Shown here: positions 44,132 through 52,835 of the stretch, in pieces
Position numbering within the stretch: the first letter of the stretch is position 1
How the letters are laid out: each line of letters starts with the position of its first letter
Assembly (NCBI GenBank): GCA_024236015.1
Contig: JACKLK010000008.1
Location: 1-64,000, forward strand
Length of the DNA: 64,000 bases
Reading direction: 5' to 3'
DNA from: Rhodoferax sp.
GTDB taxonomy: Bacteria > Pseudomonadota > Gammaproteobacteria > Burkholderiales > Burkholderiaceae_C
Made by a program: the position numbers and the translations under genes
The notes under the pieces: model-generated
What the model saw: the letters and a program-made list of their open reading frames with translations, nothing else
The model's database searches: none
What the model was told of the DNA's origin: nothing

Positions 44132-45562
44132 GTGCGCCGCCTGCATTCCCCCGCCGTCAGAACCGAAACCGCTGCGTTGTGGCAACTCGCCTGGCCGATC
44201 CTGATCGGCCAGCTGGCCACGATGGGCATGGGGGTGGTCGACGTGGCCATGGCCGGTCACGCGTCGGCACAGGATCTCGCCGGCGTGTCGCTGGGGGTGT
44301 CGATCTGGCACCTGGTCATCATCACGCTCATGGGCATCCTGATGGCGGTCAGCCCCATCGTGTCGCAGCATGTGGGCGCGCGCGCGTTCCATGAAATCCC
44401 CGGCGTCGTGCGCCAGGCCTTGTGGAAGGCGCTGGGCCTGGGCTTGACCGCCATGGTGGTGGCCAACGTGGCCGGGCAGTTGTTCAACCACCTCGACATC
44501 GAACCGCAGGTGCGCGAGGTGGCGCGCAGCTTCGTGTTCGTCATCAGCTTCGCGCTGCCGGCGTTCTGCTGCTACCGCGTGTTGTACGGCTACAGCGCCA
44601 GCATGGGCGAGACCAAGCCGATGATGGCGATCGCCTTGCTGGCGCTGGCGCTCAACGTCGTCATCAACTATGCGCTGGTGTTCGGCAACTGGGGCTTTCC
44701 GCGCCTCGGTGGCGTGGGCTGCGCGTGGGCCACGTTGCTGTGTGTCTGGTTCGACCTGGTCGCCATCACCTGGTGGATCCGGCGCTCGCCGGTGTACCGC
44801 AAGGCACAGCCGCTCGCGGCATACGAGCCGCCGCAATGGCCGCAGATCCGCAACCTGCTGCGGATCGGCCTGCCGATCGGCGTGACCTATTTCGCCGAAT
44901 CGAGCGCCTTCAGCCTGATCGCCTTGCTGGTGGCCGGTTACGGCACCACGCAGGTGGCCGCGCACCAGATCGCGCTGAACTTCTCGGCGCTGGTGTTCAT
45001 GGTGCCGATGAGCCTGGGCATCGCCTTGTTGACCCGGGTCGGCCAGGCCCTGGGCGCCCAGGACGCGGCGGCGGCGCGATTCCGCGCCTGGCATGGCGTG
45101 GGGCTGGCGTTCGGCGTGGCCCTGGTCTCCGCGCTGACGATCGCGCTGTTCAACGACCGGATCGCGTCGGCCTATACCAGCGACACGGCGGTGGCCGCGC
45201 TGGCGGCCCATCTGCTGGTGTTCGCCGCCTTGTTCCAGCTGCCGGACGCGGTCCAGGTCTCGACCAGCTGCGCGATCCGCGCCTACAAGGTGACCCGCCC
45301 GCCGATGGTGATCCACATGACGGCGTTCTGGGGCATCTGCCTGCCGCTGGGCTGCGTGCTCGGCCTGGCCCCGGCCTGGCTGCCCTGGCGACCGGTCGAG
45401 GCGATGGCGGCGCAGGGTTTCTGGATCGCGCTGGTCGTGGGTTTGAGCATTGCGGCCGTAGGGCTGGTATGGTTGCTCCATCGTTTGTCGTTGCAGTGGA
45501 TGCAGGGCGTGTCACCGCCCCCACTGGCGACAGGCGACCCAGGAGGAGGAGCGAACCCATGA
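44132..45562 (+). CDS. MATE-family multidrug efflux transporter (NorM-like)
   Basis: A 476-residue exporter with 12 TM helices in two homologous halves of six. The first helix contains LWQLAWPILIGQLATMGMGVVDVAMAGH, the usual NorM/DinF opening, and the second half begins IRNLLRIGLPIGVTYFAE. The last 30 residues are cytoplasmic and Pro/Gly-rich. No ATG lies near; the GTG at 44132 starts a 16-residue head before TM1. The stop overlaps the ATG of the serine-hydrolase gene (ATGA at 45559-45562), which ties the expression of the two together. Confidence 0.93.
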   Translation: MRRLHSPAVRTETAALWQLAWPILIGQLATMGMGVVDVAMAGHASAQDLAGVSLGVSIWHLVIITLMGILMAVSPIVSQHVGARAFHEIPGVVRQALWKALGLGLTAMVVANVAGQLFNHLDIEPQVREVARSFVFVISFALPAFCCYRVLYGYSASMGETKPMMAIALLALALNVVINYALVFGNWGFPRLGGVGCAWATLLCVWFDLVAITWWIRRSPVYRKAQPLAAYEPPQWPQIRNLLRIGLPIGVTYFAESSAFSLIALLVAGYGTTQVAAHQIALNFSALVFMVPMSLGIALLTRVGQALGAQDAAAARFRAWHGVGLAFGVALVSALTIALFNDRIASAYTSDTAVAALAAHLLVFAALFQLPDAVQVSTSCAIRAYKVTRPPMVIHMTAFWGICLPLGCVLGLAPAWLPWRPVEAMAAQGFWIALVVGLSIAAVGLVWLLHRLSLQWMQGVSPPPLATGDPGGGANP

Positions 45563-46689
45563 CAGAAGGAACGACCGCCCCCCGCTTCGCGGCGGTGCGC
45601 GATGCATTCGAACAAAACCTGGCCGATGGCCTGGAGCACGGCGGTGCCGTCGCCGTCTGGCTGGACGGCCAGCCCGTGGTCGACCTGTGGGGCGGCACAC
45701 GCGACCTGGCCGACCGCGTGCCCTGGCAGCGGGACACGCTGGTCAACGTCTGGTCGGTGGGCAAGGGGGTGGTCGCGCTGGCCGTGGCGATGCTGGTCGA
45801 GCGCGGCAAGCTCGACTATGCGGCGCCGGTGGCGCAATACTGGCCGGAGTTCGCCGCCAACGGCAAGCAGGACATCACCGTCGACCAGGTGATGTCGCAC
45901 CAGGCCGGGCTCGACGGCCTGCCGGTGCCGGTGTCCGAGGAACAGCGCCAGGCCTGGTACCCGGTGATCGAGGTGCTGCAGGCGATGAAACCCCACTGGC
46001 CGCCAGGCAGTGTCTGTGTCTATCACCCCGAGACCTACGGCTACCTGGCGGGCGAACTGGTGCGCCGCGTCGACGGGCGCAGCATCGGCCGCTTCGTGGC
46101 GCAGGAGATCGCCGAGCCGCTGGCCGTGTCGTTCTTCTTCGGCCTGCCCGAGTCGCAGGACCATCGGGTGGCGCAGCTGTCGGCATCCGACGAAGCCTAT
46201 GACTGGGTGCGCCAGGGCGCGGCCAGCGCTTATCCGCATGCGTATCGCAACCGCGAATTTTCGGCCACCGCACCCAACGAACGCGGCTGGCGCGCCGCCG
46301 AGATGCCGGCGGGCAACGGTCACAGCGATGCCCGTTCGCTGGCCAAGATCTACGGCGCGCTGGCCGCGGGCGGTATCGTCGACGGCCATCAGCTGATCGG
46401 GCGCCGTGCGCTGGCGCGCGCGGTGGCCGAGCGTTTCCACGGCGTCGACGCCAGCTCGGGTGCGCCGACCATCTTCGGCGCGGGTTTCCGCATTGGCGCC
46501 ATCGGTTTCGGCCCGCATGTCGGCGACGGCCATTTCGGGCACACCGGCTGGGGCGGGTCGGTGGCATTCGCCGATCCGGCGCGCGGCCTGGGATTCGCCT
46601 ACGTGACGAACCGCATGCTGGGTTTCGACAACGGTGTCGACCCGCGGCGCGCCCGGCTGCTCGACGCCGTCTACGCCGCGCTGGCGTAG
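45559..46689 (+). CDS. Serine hydrolase, beta-lactamase/EstB family
   Basis: A 376-residue class C-type hydrolase without signal peptide, so cytoplasmic. The nucleophile Ser is in SVGKG (S-x-x-K) near residue 66, the general-base Tyr in CVYHPETYGYLAG, and the third motif in FGHTGWGG replaces the KTG of true beta-lactamases, as in EstB-type esterases. The MSHQAGLDGLP segment is typical of the family. RBS AGGAGGAGGAG lies 9 bases upstream. The ATG overlaps the MATE stop by four bases. It is therefore probably an esterase or amidase that processes the compound exported by the pump, rather than a resistance beta-lactamase. Convergent with the glycosidase gene, 10 bp away. Confidence 0.9.
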   Translation: MTEGTTAPRFAAVRDAFEQNLADGLEHGGAVAVWLDGQPVVDLWGGTRDLADRVPWQRDTLVNVWSVGKGVVALAVAMLVERGKLDYAAPVAQYWPEFAANGKQDITVDQVMSHQAGLDGLPVPVSEEQRQAWYPVIEVLQAMKPHWPPGSVCVYHPETYGYLAGELVRRVDGRSIGRFVAQEIAEPLAVSFFFGLPESQDHRVAQLSASDEAYDWVRQGAASAYPHAYRNREFSATAPNERGWRAAEMPAGNGHSDARSLAKIYGALAAGGIVDGHQLIGRRALARAVAERFHGVDASSGAPTIFGAGFRIGAIGFGPHVGDGHFGHTGWGGSVAFADPARGLGFAYVTNRMLGFDNGVDPRRARLLDAVYAALA

Positions 46690-46699
46690 CGGCCGGCGC

Positions 46700-47902
46700 C
46701 TACCAGCACCGCTGGCCGGACTGCAGGCTGCGGTGCGCCAGCAGGAAGGTAGCCGCATTCCAGCTCTGGCCGGCCATGCCCCCGGGTGCGAGCGTACGGC
46801 CGTGGAACCATTCGGTGAAGCGCCAGTCGTCCCTCGCGTTGCACTGCGCCAGCTGCGCGAGTTGCTGCCAGGCCAGGTCGGTGCGTCCGCACTGCGCCAG
46901 CGCCATGACCCAGAAGCCGCCGACGAAGGGCCAGATGCCGCCGTTGTGGTACTGGTGCACCAGGTTCTGCCGGTGGCGCTCCATGTAAGGTCGCCACAAC
47001 GGGTGCTGGCGGTTCAGCGGATGCAGCACCACCCGCACCGGATGCGGCTCGTGGGCGTGCGCCGCGATGATGGTGTCGATGATGCGCCGGCCATGGGTCT
47101 TGTTCGCCAGGCCGCACAACACGGACAACACGTTGCCGAACACGTCGCCCTCGTCGCCCGACGACGCGAGGTTGACGAAACTCAGGTACAGGCCCGGATC
47201 GCGCCGGCCGCGGCGCGCGTAGTGACGCAGCAGCCGGGCCCGGTGGTACTCGGGCAGGTCGCGCTGGAACGGGTTGAACAGGTGGTTGAAATGGTGCTGC
47301 GTCGCGTCGGCGTTGGGCAAGGCGAAGCGGCGCTTGACGTCGAACCACAAGGCGTTGGTGTACAGCACGTATCCGGAGCGCGGCATGATGTCGGCCCAGT
47401 CGCTGGCCTCGTTCTGCTGCAGCAGCCGGAAATGCTGGTGCTCCTGCGCCAGCAGCCAGGCGATGGCGCGGTCGACCTGCGGCTGCCAGCGCGCGGCCGG
47501 CGCGATGCCGAAACGCCGTGCATGGTCGACGCCGATCAACCACCACACGGTGGCGTCGATGCAGCCCAGGTACCAGAAGTCGGCGTCGCGCCCGTCGGGG
47601 TCGACGTATTTCGGGATCTGGCCGTTGTCTCCCTGCTCGCGTGCCAGCGCGTCCAGGCTGTCGATCGCGGCCTGTTCCAGCTGCGCGTCGCCGCTGCCGC
47701 TCATGGCCAGCACGCAGATCGCGGCGTCGCGGCCGAAGATGCGGGTGTAACGCCGCGCCACCGCCGCCTCGGTGCGGCTGGCGGCCAGGATGCCATGCGG
47801 GCTCAGGTTGCGCCGCAGCAGCTCCAGGCTGGCGTGCAAGCAGGCGTCGATGTCGCCGGCGGCGGTCTCGGGTGGCGGGGAAGCGGAACAGGAAGCGGTC
47901 AT
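46700..47902 (-). CDS. Glycoside hydrolase with (alpha/alpha)6 barrel, GH100/debranching-like
   Basis: A 400-residue cytoplasmic glycosidase; an ATG at 47947 is also in frame. Motifs seen: YTRIFGRDAAICVLAM, DFWYLGCIDATVWWLIGVD, QYHNGGIWPFVGGFWVMA and WRFTEWFHGRTLAPGGMAGQSWNAA. The HNGGxWP and WNAATFLLAH pattern is shared with neutral/alkaline invertases (GH100) and glycogen-debranching-like proteins of proteobacteria. The IFGRD Asp and the EWFHG Glu are candidate catalytic acids. The substrate could be sucrose, trehalose or an oligosaccharide. Gene order on the strand is DUF2917, GNAT, glycosidase, with gaps of 13 and 88 bp. Confidence 0.87.
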   Translation of the reverse strand: MTASCSASPPPETAAGDIDACLHASLELLRRNLSPHGILAASRTEAAVARRYTRIFGRDAAICVLAMSGSGDAQLEQAAIDSLDALAREQGDNGQIPKYVDPDGRDADFWYLGCIDATVWWLIGVDHARRFGIAPAARWQPQVDRAIAWLLAQEHQHFRLLQQNEASDWADIMPRSGYVLYTNALWFDVKRRFALPNADATQHHFNHLFNPFQRDLPEYHRARLLRHYARRGRRDPGLYLSFVNLASSGDEGDVFGNVLSVLCGLANKTHGRRIIDTIIAAHAHEPHPVRVVLHPLNRQHPLWRPYMERHRQNLVHQYHNGGIWPFVGGFWVMALAQCGRTDLAWQQLAQLAQCNARDDWRFTEWFHGRTLAPGGMAGQSWNAATFLLAHRSLQSGQRCW

Positions 47903-47990
47903 CGATGCCGGTACGCGCGCCGCACCGGCGGCAGCGCAAACGGGCATTCTGGCAGAACCGCGACCGGCCCTGGCCGTGCGGCGCGCCGGT

Positions 47991-48617
47991 TCACAGCGCG
48001 CAGGCCCGCTCCCGCGGCGCCGGCGCCGACCATGCCGCGTCGTTGGCCGGCGGCAGCGGCAGCGGCAGCTGCAACGCCCGGCTCACGCGCAACAGCCGCG
48101 CATCGTCCGGATGGCGCCGCACGGCGAATCCGCTGGCGCGCGCCAGGCCCAGCATGGGCAGGTTGTCGCGCAACACGTCGCCGAACAACATGCGCACGCC
48201 CTGCGCCTGCGCGGCCGATGCCAGGGCCTGCAACAGACGGCGCCCGATGCTGCGGCCCTGCCAGGCGTCGGCCACGGCCAGTGCGAACTCGGCCGTGGCC
48301 GGTTGCCCGGACTCGCGCACGAAGCGGGCGTCGCCCACCTGCCGGTGGCCCTGGTCGTCGAAGGTCTCGGCGATCAGCGCGAAATGGTCGTGGTAGTCGA
48401 TGCGGGTGAAATACTGCACCGTGCTGCACGGCAGTTCCCGCATGCTGATCATGAAACGCTGGTACCGCGAGTGCTTGCCCATCTGGTGGGTGAAGAAGTC
48501 GTGTTGCAGCGCTGCATCCTGCGGCAATACCGGCCGCACCGTGACGTTCTGGCCCGGCTCGAGCGTCCAGCGGTCGATCCACTGCACCGGATAGCGGAAT
48601 TCGGTGGTCGGCTCCAT
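47991..48617 (-). CDS. GNAT-family N-acetyltransferase
   Basis: A 208-residue protein with the acetyl-CoA-binding core GDARFVRESGQPATAEFALAVADAWQGRSIGRRLL (motif A, with the loop QGRSIG) near residue 115, and the preceding N-terminal region with RPVLPQDAALQHDFF. Acceptor unknown. The start at 48617 has GGGAG upstream and is the only ATG before the domain. It follows the DUF2917 gene by 13 bp, so the two are co-transcribed. The RPVLPQDAALQHDFFTHQM head is common in the acetate/protein GNATs of Betaproteobacteria. Confidence 0.9.
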   Translation of the reverse strand: MEPTTEFRYPVQWIDRWTLEPGQNVTVRPVLPQDAALQHDFFTHQMGKHSRYQRFMISMRELPCSTVQYFTRIDYHDHFALIAETFDDQGHRQVGDARFVRESGQPATAEFALAVADAWQGRSIGRRLLQALASAAQAQGVRMLFGDVLRDNLPMLGLARASGFAVRRHPDDARLLRVSRALQLPLPLPPANDAAWSAPAPRERACAL

Positions 48618-48630
48618 GGGGGACTCCCGT

Positions 48631-48930
48631 TCACTCGATCGCCAGCGCGCGCGGCCGCAGCGCCGGCCGCTGCACGCGGCGGGCACAACGAGCGGTGGTG
48701 GCGGCATGGTGCAGGGTCAGGCGCGAGGGCTCCAGCGCATAGACGATGGTGCCGGTGCAGCCGTCGCGCAGGAAGTGCTGGCCCGGCTCGAGCACGATGT
48801 CGCGCGGGTCGTCGTCCAGCGTGATCCACAGGCTGCCCGCATCGCAGCGGATTTCGCGGGTGGTGTCGGCCAGGCGGATCAGCGTGGTTTTCTCCAGCCG
48901 CAGGCTCGTGGTGTCGGATCGTGTCATCAT
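48631..48930 (-). CDS. DUF2917-domain small protein
   Basis: A 99-residue protein of unknown function with the DUF2917 core: IRCDAGSLWITLDDDPRDIVLEPGQHFL, a short beta-strand cluster that resembles a small cupin half. No metal ligands are conserved in an obvious way. Two adjacent ATGs (48930 and 48927) follow AAGGAG; the second has the better spacing. DUF2917 genes often stand next to LysR regulators in Burkholderiales, as here, with the LysR gene divergent from 49004. The domain is not experimentally characterised as far as I know. Confidence 0.85.
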   Translation of the reverse strand: MMTRSDTTSLRLEKTTLIRLADTTREIRCDAGSLWITLDDDPRDIVLEPGQHFLRDGCTGTIVYALEPSRLTLHHAATTARCARRVQRPALRPRALAIE

Positions 48931-48985
48931 GCGCTCCTTGGTGATGTGCGTCATGGGAATGACTGTAGGAGCCGATCCTCCTGCT

Positions 48986-49004
48986 TTCAAACGGTGATTT
49001 GGAA
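48986..49004. promoter_or_regulatory. Imperfect palindrome in LysR/DUF2917 divergent region
   Basis: TTCAAA, six bases, TTTGGAA: a 6/6 imperfect dyad at the LysR start, with an AGGAG/CTCCT inverted repeat at 48967-48982 beside it. In a 73-bp divergent gap this is the only symmetrical sequence that could serve the LysR protein. Support is positional. Confidence 0.35.
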
Positions 49005-49978
49005 TGAATCGCATGCGCTCCGGGAATGTGACTGTCGCAACAACCCCGCCGGACCTGGCCGTGCCAGCCCGGCGCGCGGACATGCCGCGGCTCGAGCTGC
49101 TGCGCAGCTTCGAGGCGGCCTCGCGCCACCTGAGCTTCACCCGTGCGGCCGACGAACTGGCGCTGACCCAGTCGGCCGTCAGCCGCCAGATCGCGCAGAT
49201 GGAGGAAGGCCTGGGCGTGCCGCTGTTCGAGCGGCGCCACCGCGCGCTGGTGCTGACGCCGGCCGGCGAGGTGATGCAGCGCGCCGTGGTCGATTGCCTG
49301 CAGCGGCTGGTCGATGCCACCGCCACGGTGCGCGCCAGCGTCGCGCCGCGCCAGGTCGCGGTGACGACGACACCGGGCTTCGCATCGTTGTGGCTGATTC
49401 CGCGGCTGGCGCGCTTCGGCGCCGACCATCCGCAGGTGGACCTGCGGGTGTCGGCCACCTTCGAACTGATGGACCTCGAGCGCAGCCGCATCGACGTGGC
49501 GGTGCGTTTCTGCAAGATGAGCGACGGCGAGGGCGAGCCGCTGTTCGCGGAGACGGTGTTTCCGGTCTGCGCGCCACAGCTGCCGCTGCGCGACGCGGCC
49601 CGGCCGCTGGCCGAGCCTGCCGACCTGGTGCACCACACCCTGCTGGCGATGGACGTGCCCCAGGCCAAGCTGCCCACGGCCGACTGGACGCCGTGGTTGC
49701 GCATCATGGGCCTGGGCGAGATGCGCAGCCAGAACATGCTGCTGTTCAGCCACTACGGCGACATCGTCGCCGCCGCCGTGGCCGGCCACGGCGTGGCGAT
49801 CGGCCGCCTGCCGCTGATCGACGAATACCTGGCCGACGGCCGTCTGGTCGCGCCGTTCGAGAGCCGCAACACCTCGGAGCGCGGCTATTTCATCCACACC
49901 GCGCGCAGGGCGCAGGACAACGCCGACGCGCTGGACTTCGTGCGCTGGTTGCGGGCCGAGGCGGGCCCTCCCTCCTAG
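49004..49978 (+). CDS. LysR-family transcriptional regulator (GcvA-like)
   Basis: A 324-residue regulator. The winged HTH starts around residue 28 (LELLRSFEAASRHLSFTRAADELALTQSAV, with LFERRHRALVLTPAGE as wing); the C-terminal co-inducer domain holds FASLWLIPRLARFG and AVRFCKMSDGEG, typical of the GcvA/AmpR branch. The N-terminal 26 residues are a non-conserved extension; ATGs at 49013 and 49082 are alternatives to 49004. Divergent from the DUF2917/GNAT/glycosidase operon, which is probably its target. Confidence 0.92.
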   Translation: MNRMRSGNVTVATTPPDLAVPARRADMPRLELLRSFEAASRHLSFTRAADELALTQSAVSRQIAQMEEGLGVPLFERRHRALVLTPAGEVMQRAVVDCLQRLVDATATVRASVAPRQVAVTTTPGFASLWLIPRLARFGADHPQVDLRVSATFELMDLERSRIDVAVRFCKMSDGEGEPLFAETVFPVCAPQLPLRDAARPLAEPADLVHHTLLAMDVPQAKLPTADWTPWLRIMGLGEMRSQNMLLFSHYGDIVAAAVAGHGVAIGRLPLIDEYLADGRLVAPFESRNTSERGYFIHTARRAQDNADALDFVRWLRAEAGPPS

Positions 49979-50016
49979 TGCGACGCCGCCGGCCGGAGGT
50001 GGCGGGCGTCAGTCAG

Positions 50017-50478
<462 letters not shown>

Positions 50479-50528
50479 GGCGTCGGGGCGGGATGATGGT
50501 TGTTGTGGTCGCCGGCGGCGCTGCCGTG

Positions 50529-51416
50529 TCAGGCCTGCGCCGCGGCCAGCTTGTCCGCGGTGCGGGTCTCGAAGTCGCTGGCGTCGTGGCGCTCGTGCAG
50601 CTGGCTGGCCGGATCACCCGACACGCGGTTGACCATGCGCCCGCGCTGGACCGCCGGTCGCCGGGCGATCTGCTCCGTCCAGCGCAACACGTTCCTGTAT
50701 TCCTGCACCTGCAGGAATTCGCCGGCGCCGTACAGCAGGCCCTTGGCCAGCGCGCCGTACCACGGCCAGACCGCGATGTCGGCGATCGTGTACTGGTCGC
50801 CCCCCAGGTATTCGGACTGGGCCAGGCGCTTGTCGAGCACGTCGAGCTGGCGCTTGACCTCCATCGCGAAGCGGTTGATCGGGTATTCCATCTTGCTCGG
50901 CGCGTAGGCATAGAAATGCCCGAAACCGCCGCCCAGGTAGGGCGCGCTGCCCATCTGCCAGAACAACCACGACAGGCATTCGGCGCGCGCGGCGCGTTGC
51001 GTGGGCAGGAATGCGTTGTCGAACTTCTCGGCCAGGTACTGCAGGATGGCGCCGGACTCGAACACCCGCACCGGCGTGGGCTTCTCGCTGTGGTCCATCA
51101 GCGCCGGGATCTTGGAGTTGGGGTTGACGCCGACAAACCCGCTGCCGAACTGGTCGCCGTCGCCGATCTTGATCAGCCAGGCATCGTATTCGGCACCGGC
51201 ATGTCCCGCCGCCAGCAGTTCCTCGAGCATCACCGTGACTTTCACGCCATTGGGTGTGGCCAGCGAATACAGCTGCATCGGATGCTTGCCGACCGGCAAC
51301 ACCTTGTCATGCGTGGGGCCGGAGATCGGGCGGTTGATGCTGGCGAACCTGCCGCCGCTTTCCTTGTCCCAGGTCCAGATGGCGGGTGGGGTGTAGTTGT
51401 CGGTCGCATCGGTCAT
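50529..51416 (-). CDS. yghU: Glutathione-dependent disulfide-bond oxidoreductase (YghU-like)
   Basis: A 295-residue GST-fold protein close in length and pattern to E. coli YghU (288 aa). The N-terminal extension YTPPAIWTWDKESGGRFASINRPI is followed by the thioredoxin-like domain with LYSLATPNGVKVTVMLEELL, the glutathione site ALMDHS and the C-terminal helical domain with GHFYAYAP. YghU reduces organic hydroperoxides and disulfides with glutathione. The start MTDATDNYTPP at 51416 is used because the head before it is not conserved. It is co-oriented with the EVE gene. The glutathione genes of the same window make a functional link plausible. Confidence 0.92.
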   Translation of the reverse strand: MTDATDNYTPPAIWTWDKESGGRFASINRPISGPTHDKVLPVGKHPMQLYSLATPNGVKVTVMLEELLAAGHAGAEYDAWLIKIGDGDQFGSGFVGVNPNSKIPALMDHSEKPTPVRVFESGAILQYLAEKFDNAFLPTQRAARAECLSWLFWQMGSAPYLGGGFGHFYAYAPSKMEYPINRFAMEVKRQLDVLDKRLAQSEYLGGDQYTIADIAVWPWYGALAKGLLYGAGEFLQVQEYRNVLRWTEQIARRPAVQRGRMVNRVSGDPASQLHERHDASDFETRTADKLAAAQA

Positions 51417-51685
51417 GTCGTGGGGGCTCCAGTCGTCGTCGGTTGTCGTTGGGTGTGCCTCGTGTGGAGGCACGGTGCCGACGACTGTAATGGAATACGG
51501 GGTGACCTCGAACCGGGCGCGGGTTTGCCGCGACGATGCGACGACGACGGCGCCGCGCACCCGCGCCGCATGCGCATGCCCGGTCCGCGGCACGCCGGGG
51601 CCGCCGTGTCGCGCCCGGGCGCGCCTATCATGCGCGCTTGCGGCCAGCTCCCTTCGACACGACCCATGCTCCAGGCGCGACACCC

Positions 51686-52570
51686 ATGAAGATCGACACC
51701 CACCAGCATTTCTGGCACTACCACGCGCCCGACTTTCCGTGGATCGACGACACCATGGCCGTGCTGCGGCGCGACTGTCTGCCCGGACACAACGCGGCGG
51801 CGATGCGGGAGGCGGGCATCGATGCGGTGGTGGCCGTGCAGGCCCGCACCCTGGCGGCCGAGACCGATTTCCTGCTGCAGCTGGCCGAGCGGCATCCGGA
51901 GGTGGCCGGCGTGGTCGGCTGGGCCGACCTGGCCGCGGCCGATCTCGGCCGCCGGCTCGACACCTGGTGCGCCCACCCCGCGTTCAAGGGCCTGCGGCAT
52001 ATCCTGCAGGACGAGCCGGACGTGCCGGCCTGGGTCGAGGCGCCAGGCCGCGCGCGTGGCATGCGGGAGCTGCAGCGGCGCCAGCGCGTCTACGACGTGC
52101 TGGTGTTCGACCACCAGCTGGCGGCCGTCACCGGTTTCTGCGCCCGGCACGATGCGCACTGGCTGGTGCTGGACCACCTGGGCAAGCCCGCGCTGCGCGA
52201 CTGGAGCCAGGGCGATGGCCGGGCCGTGGCGCATCGCTGGCGCCGCGACCTTCGCGCCGTCGCCGCGCTGCCGCATGTGATGTGCAAGCTGTCGGGTGCG
52301 GTCACCGAGACCGGCGGGCCGGCGCTGACGCCCCAGGACCGGCAGCACATCCTGTCGTGTTTCGATGAGGCGCTGGCCGCCTTCGGGCCGCAACGCCTGA
52401 TGTACGGCTCGGACTGGCCGGTGTGCCAGTTGGTGTCGCCGTACGACGAGGTGCACGGCCTGGCGCACGGGTGGGCGACATCGCGGCTGAACCCGCAGGA
52501 ACAGCATGCGTTCTGGAGCGGCAACGCGGTTCGCTGCTACGGACTGGACATGGCTGCAAGGGAGCCGTGA
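51686..52570 (+). CDS. Amidohydrolase-family lactonase-like enzyme (COG3618)
   Basis: A 294-residue TIM-barrel hydrolase of the L-fucono-1,5-lactonase/2-pyrone-4,6-dicarboxylate hydrolase type. The start has MKIDTHQHFWHY, with the DxHxH metal motif at residues 4-8, and the later FKGLRHILQ, WLVLDHLGKP and LMYGSDWPVC segments complete the active site (Asp near 251). Its ATG is preceded by a weak CCAGG. A TATCAT box at 51626-51631 could be the -10. It stands alone, divergent from yghU and convergent with the AraC remnant and the M20 hydrolase. It probably opens a sugar lactone. Confidence 0.92.
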   Translation: MKIDTHQHFWHYHAPDFPWIDDTMAVLRRDCLPGHNAAAMREAGIDAVVAVQARTLAAETDFLLQLAERHPEVAGVVGWADLAAADLGRRLDTWCAHPAFKGLRHILQDEPDVPAWVEAPGRARGMRELQRRQRVYDVLVFDHQLAAVTGFCARHDAHWLVLDHLGKPALRDWSQGDGRAVAHRWRRDLRAVAALPHVMCKLSGAVTETGGPALTPQDRQHILSCFDEALAAFGPQRLMYGSDWPVCQLVSPYDEVHGLAHGWATSRLNPQEQHAFWSGNAVRCYGLDMAAREP

Positions 52571-52710
52571 CGGGTGGCGACCCGGCGGAGGAAGATCCGG
52601 ACGGGCAAGCACAGGCATGGCATGGTGGCCACCGTGGGTCGCAGCGCCATCGGCGCGTGACGCCCGGGATCGCGCGGCAGGTTTTCGATGGCGCAACCCG
52701 GCGTGCCGCG
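52571..52710. other. Non-coding gap between lactonase and regulator remnant
   Basis: 140 bp with no convincing reading frame, hairpin terminator or repeat. It separates the lactonase stop from the AraC stub on the other strand. Confidence 0.5.
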
Positions 52711-52821
52711 TCAGCGCAACACCGTCACCTCTCGCAGCGGCCGCAACACGCTCGACGATGTCATGCCGAAGGTCTGGCGAAACATGCGGCTGAATAGCGC
52801 CGAATCTGCACGCGCGCCCGA
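52711..52821 (-). pseudogene. C-terminal remnant of an AraC-family regulator
   Basis: The last 37 codons before TGA at 52711-52713 read SGARADSALFSRMFRQTFGMT followed by a short tail. This is the second recognition helix of an AraC/XylS DNA-binding domain (consensus GFADxSHFSRxFRxxFGMTP), so the end of such a regulator gene survives here, with no start and no effector domain. Upstream of it the frame enters the M20 hydrolase gene, whose real frame is different and whose stop is at 52836. The regulator has therefore lost its front, probably by deletion when the M20 gene came to lie there. The alternative, an accidental resemblance, is unlikely given this motif density. Confidence 0.75.
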
Positions 52822-52835
52822 CAAGTCGGTGTCGG

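Noticed and set aside
40903..44394. Long forward frame of 1163 codons
   Set aside because: Antisense to the DHA2 exporter, tautomerase and FSR-like carrier; low-complexity His/Gln/Arg translation.
42500..45481. Long reverse frame of 993 codons
   Set aside because: It crosses genes on both strands and carries no domain except fragments of frame-shifted known genes.
45559..46689. A true class C beta-lactamase giving antibiotic resistance
   Set aside because: No signal peptide, and the KTG motif is HTG; the family is mostly esterases.
46634..48409. 591-codon forward frame opposite the glycosidase and GNAT genes
   Set aside because: Shadow of the reverse-strand genes, whose motifs are clear.
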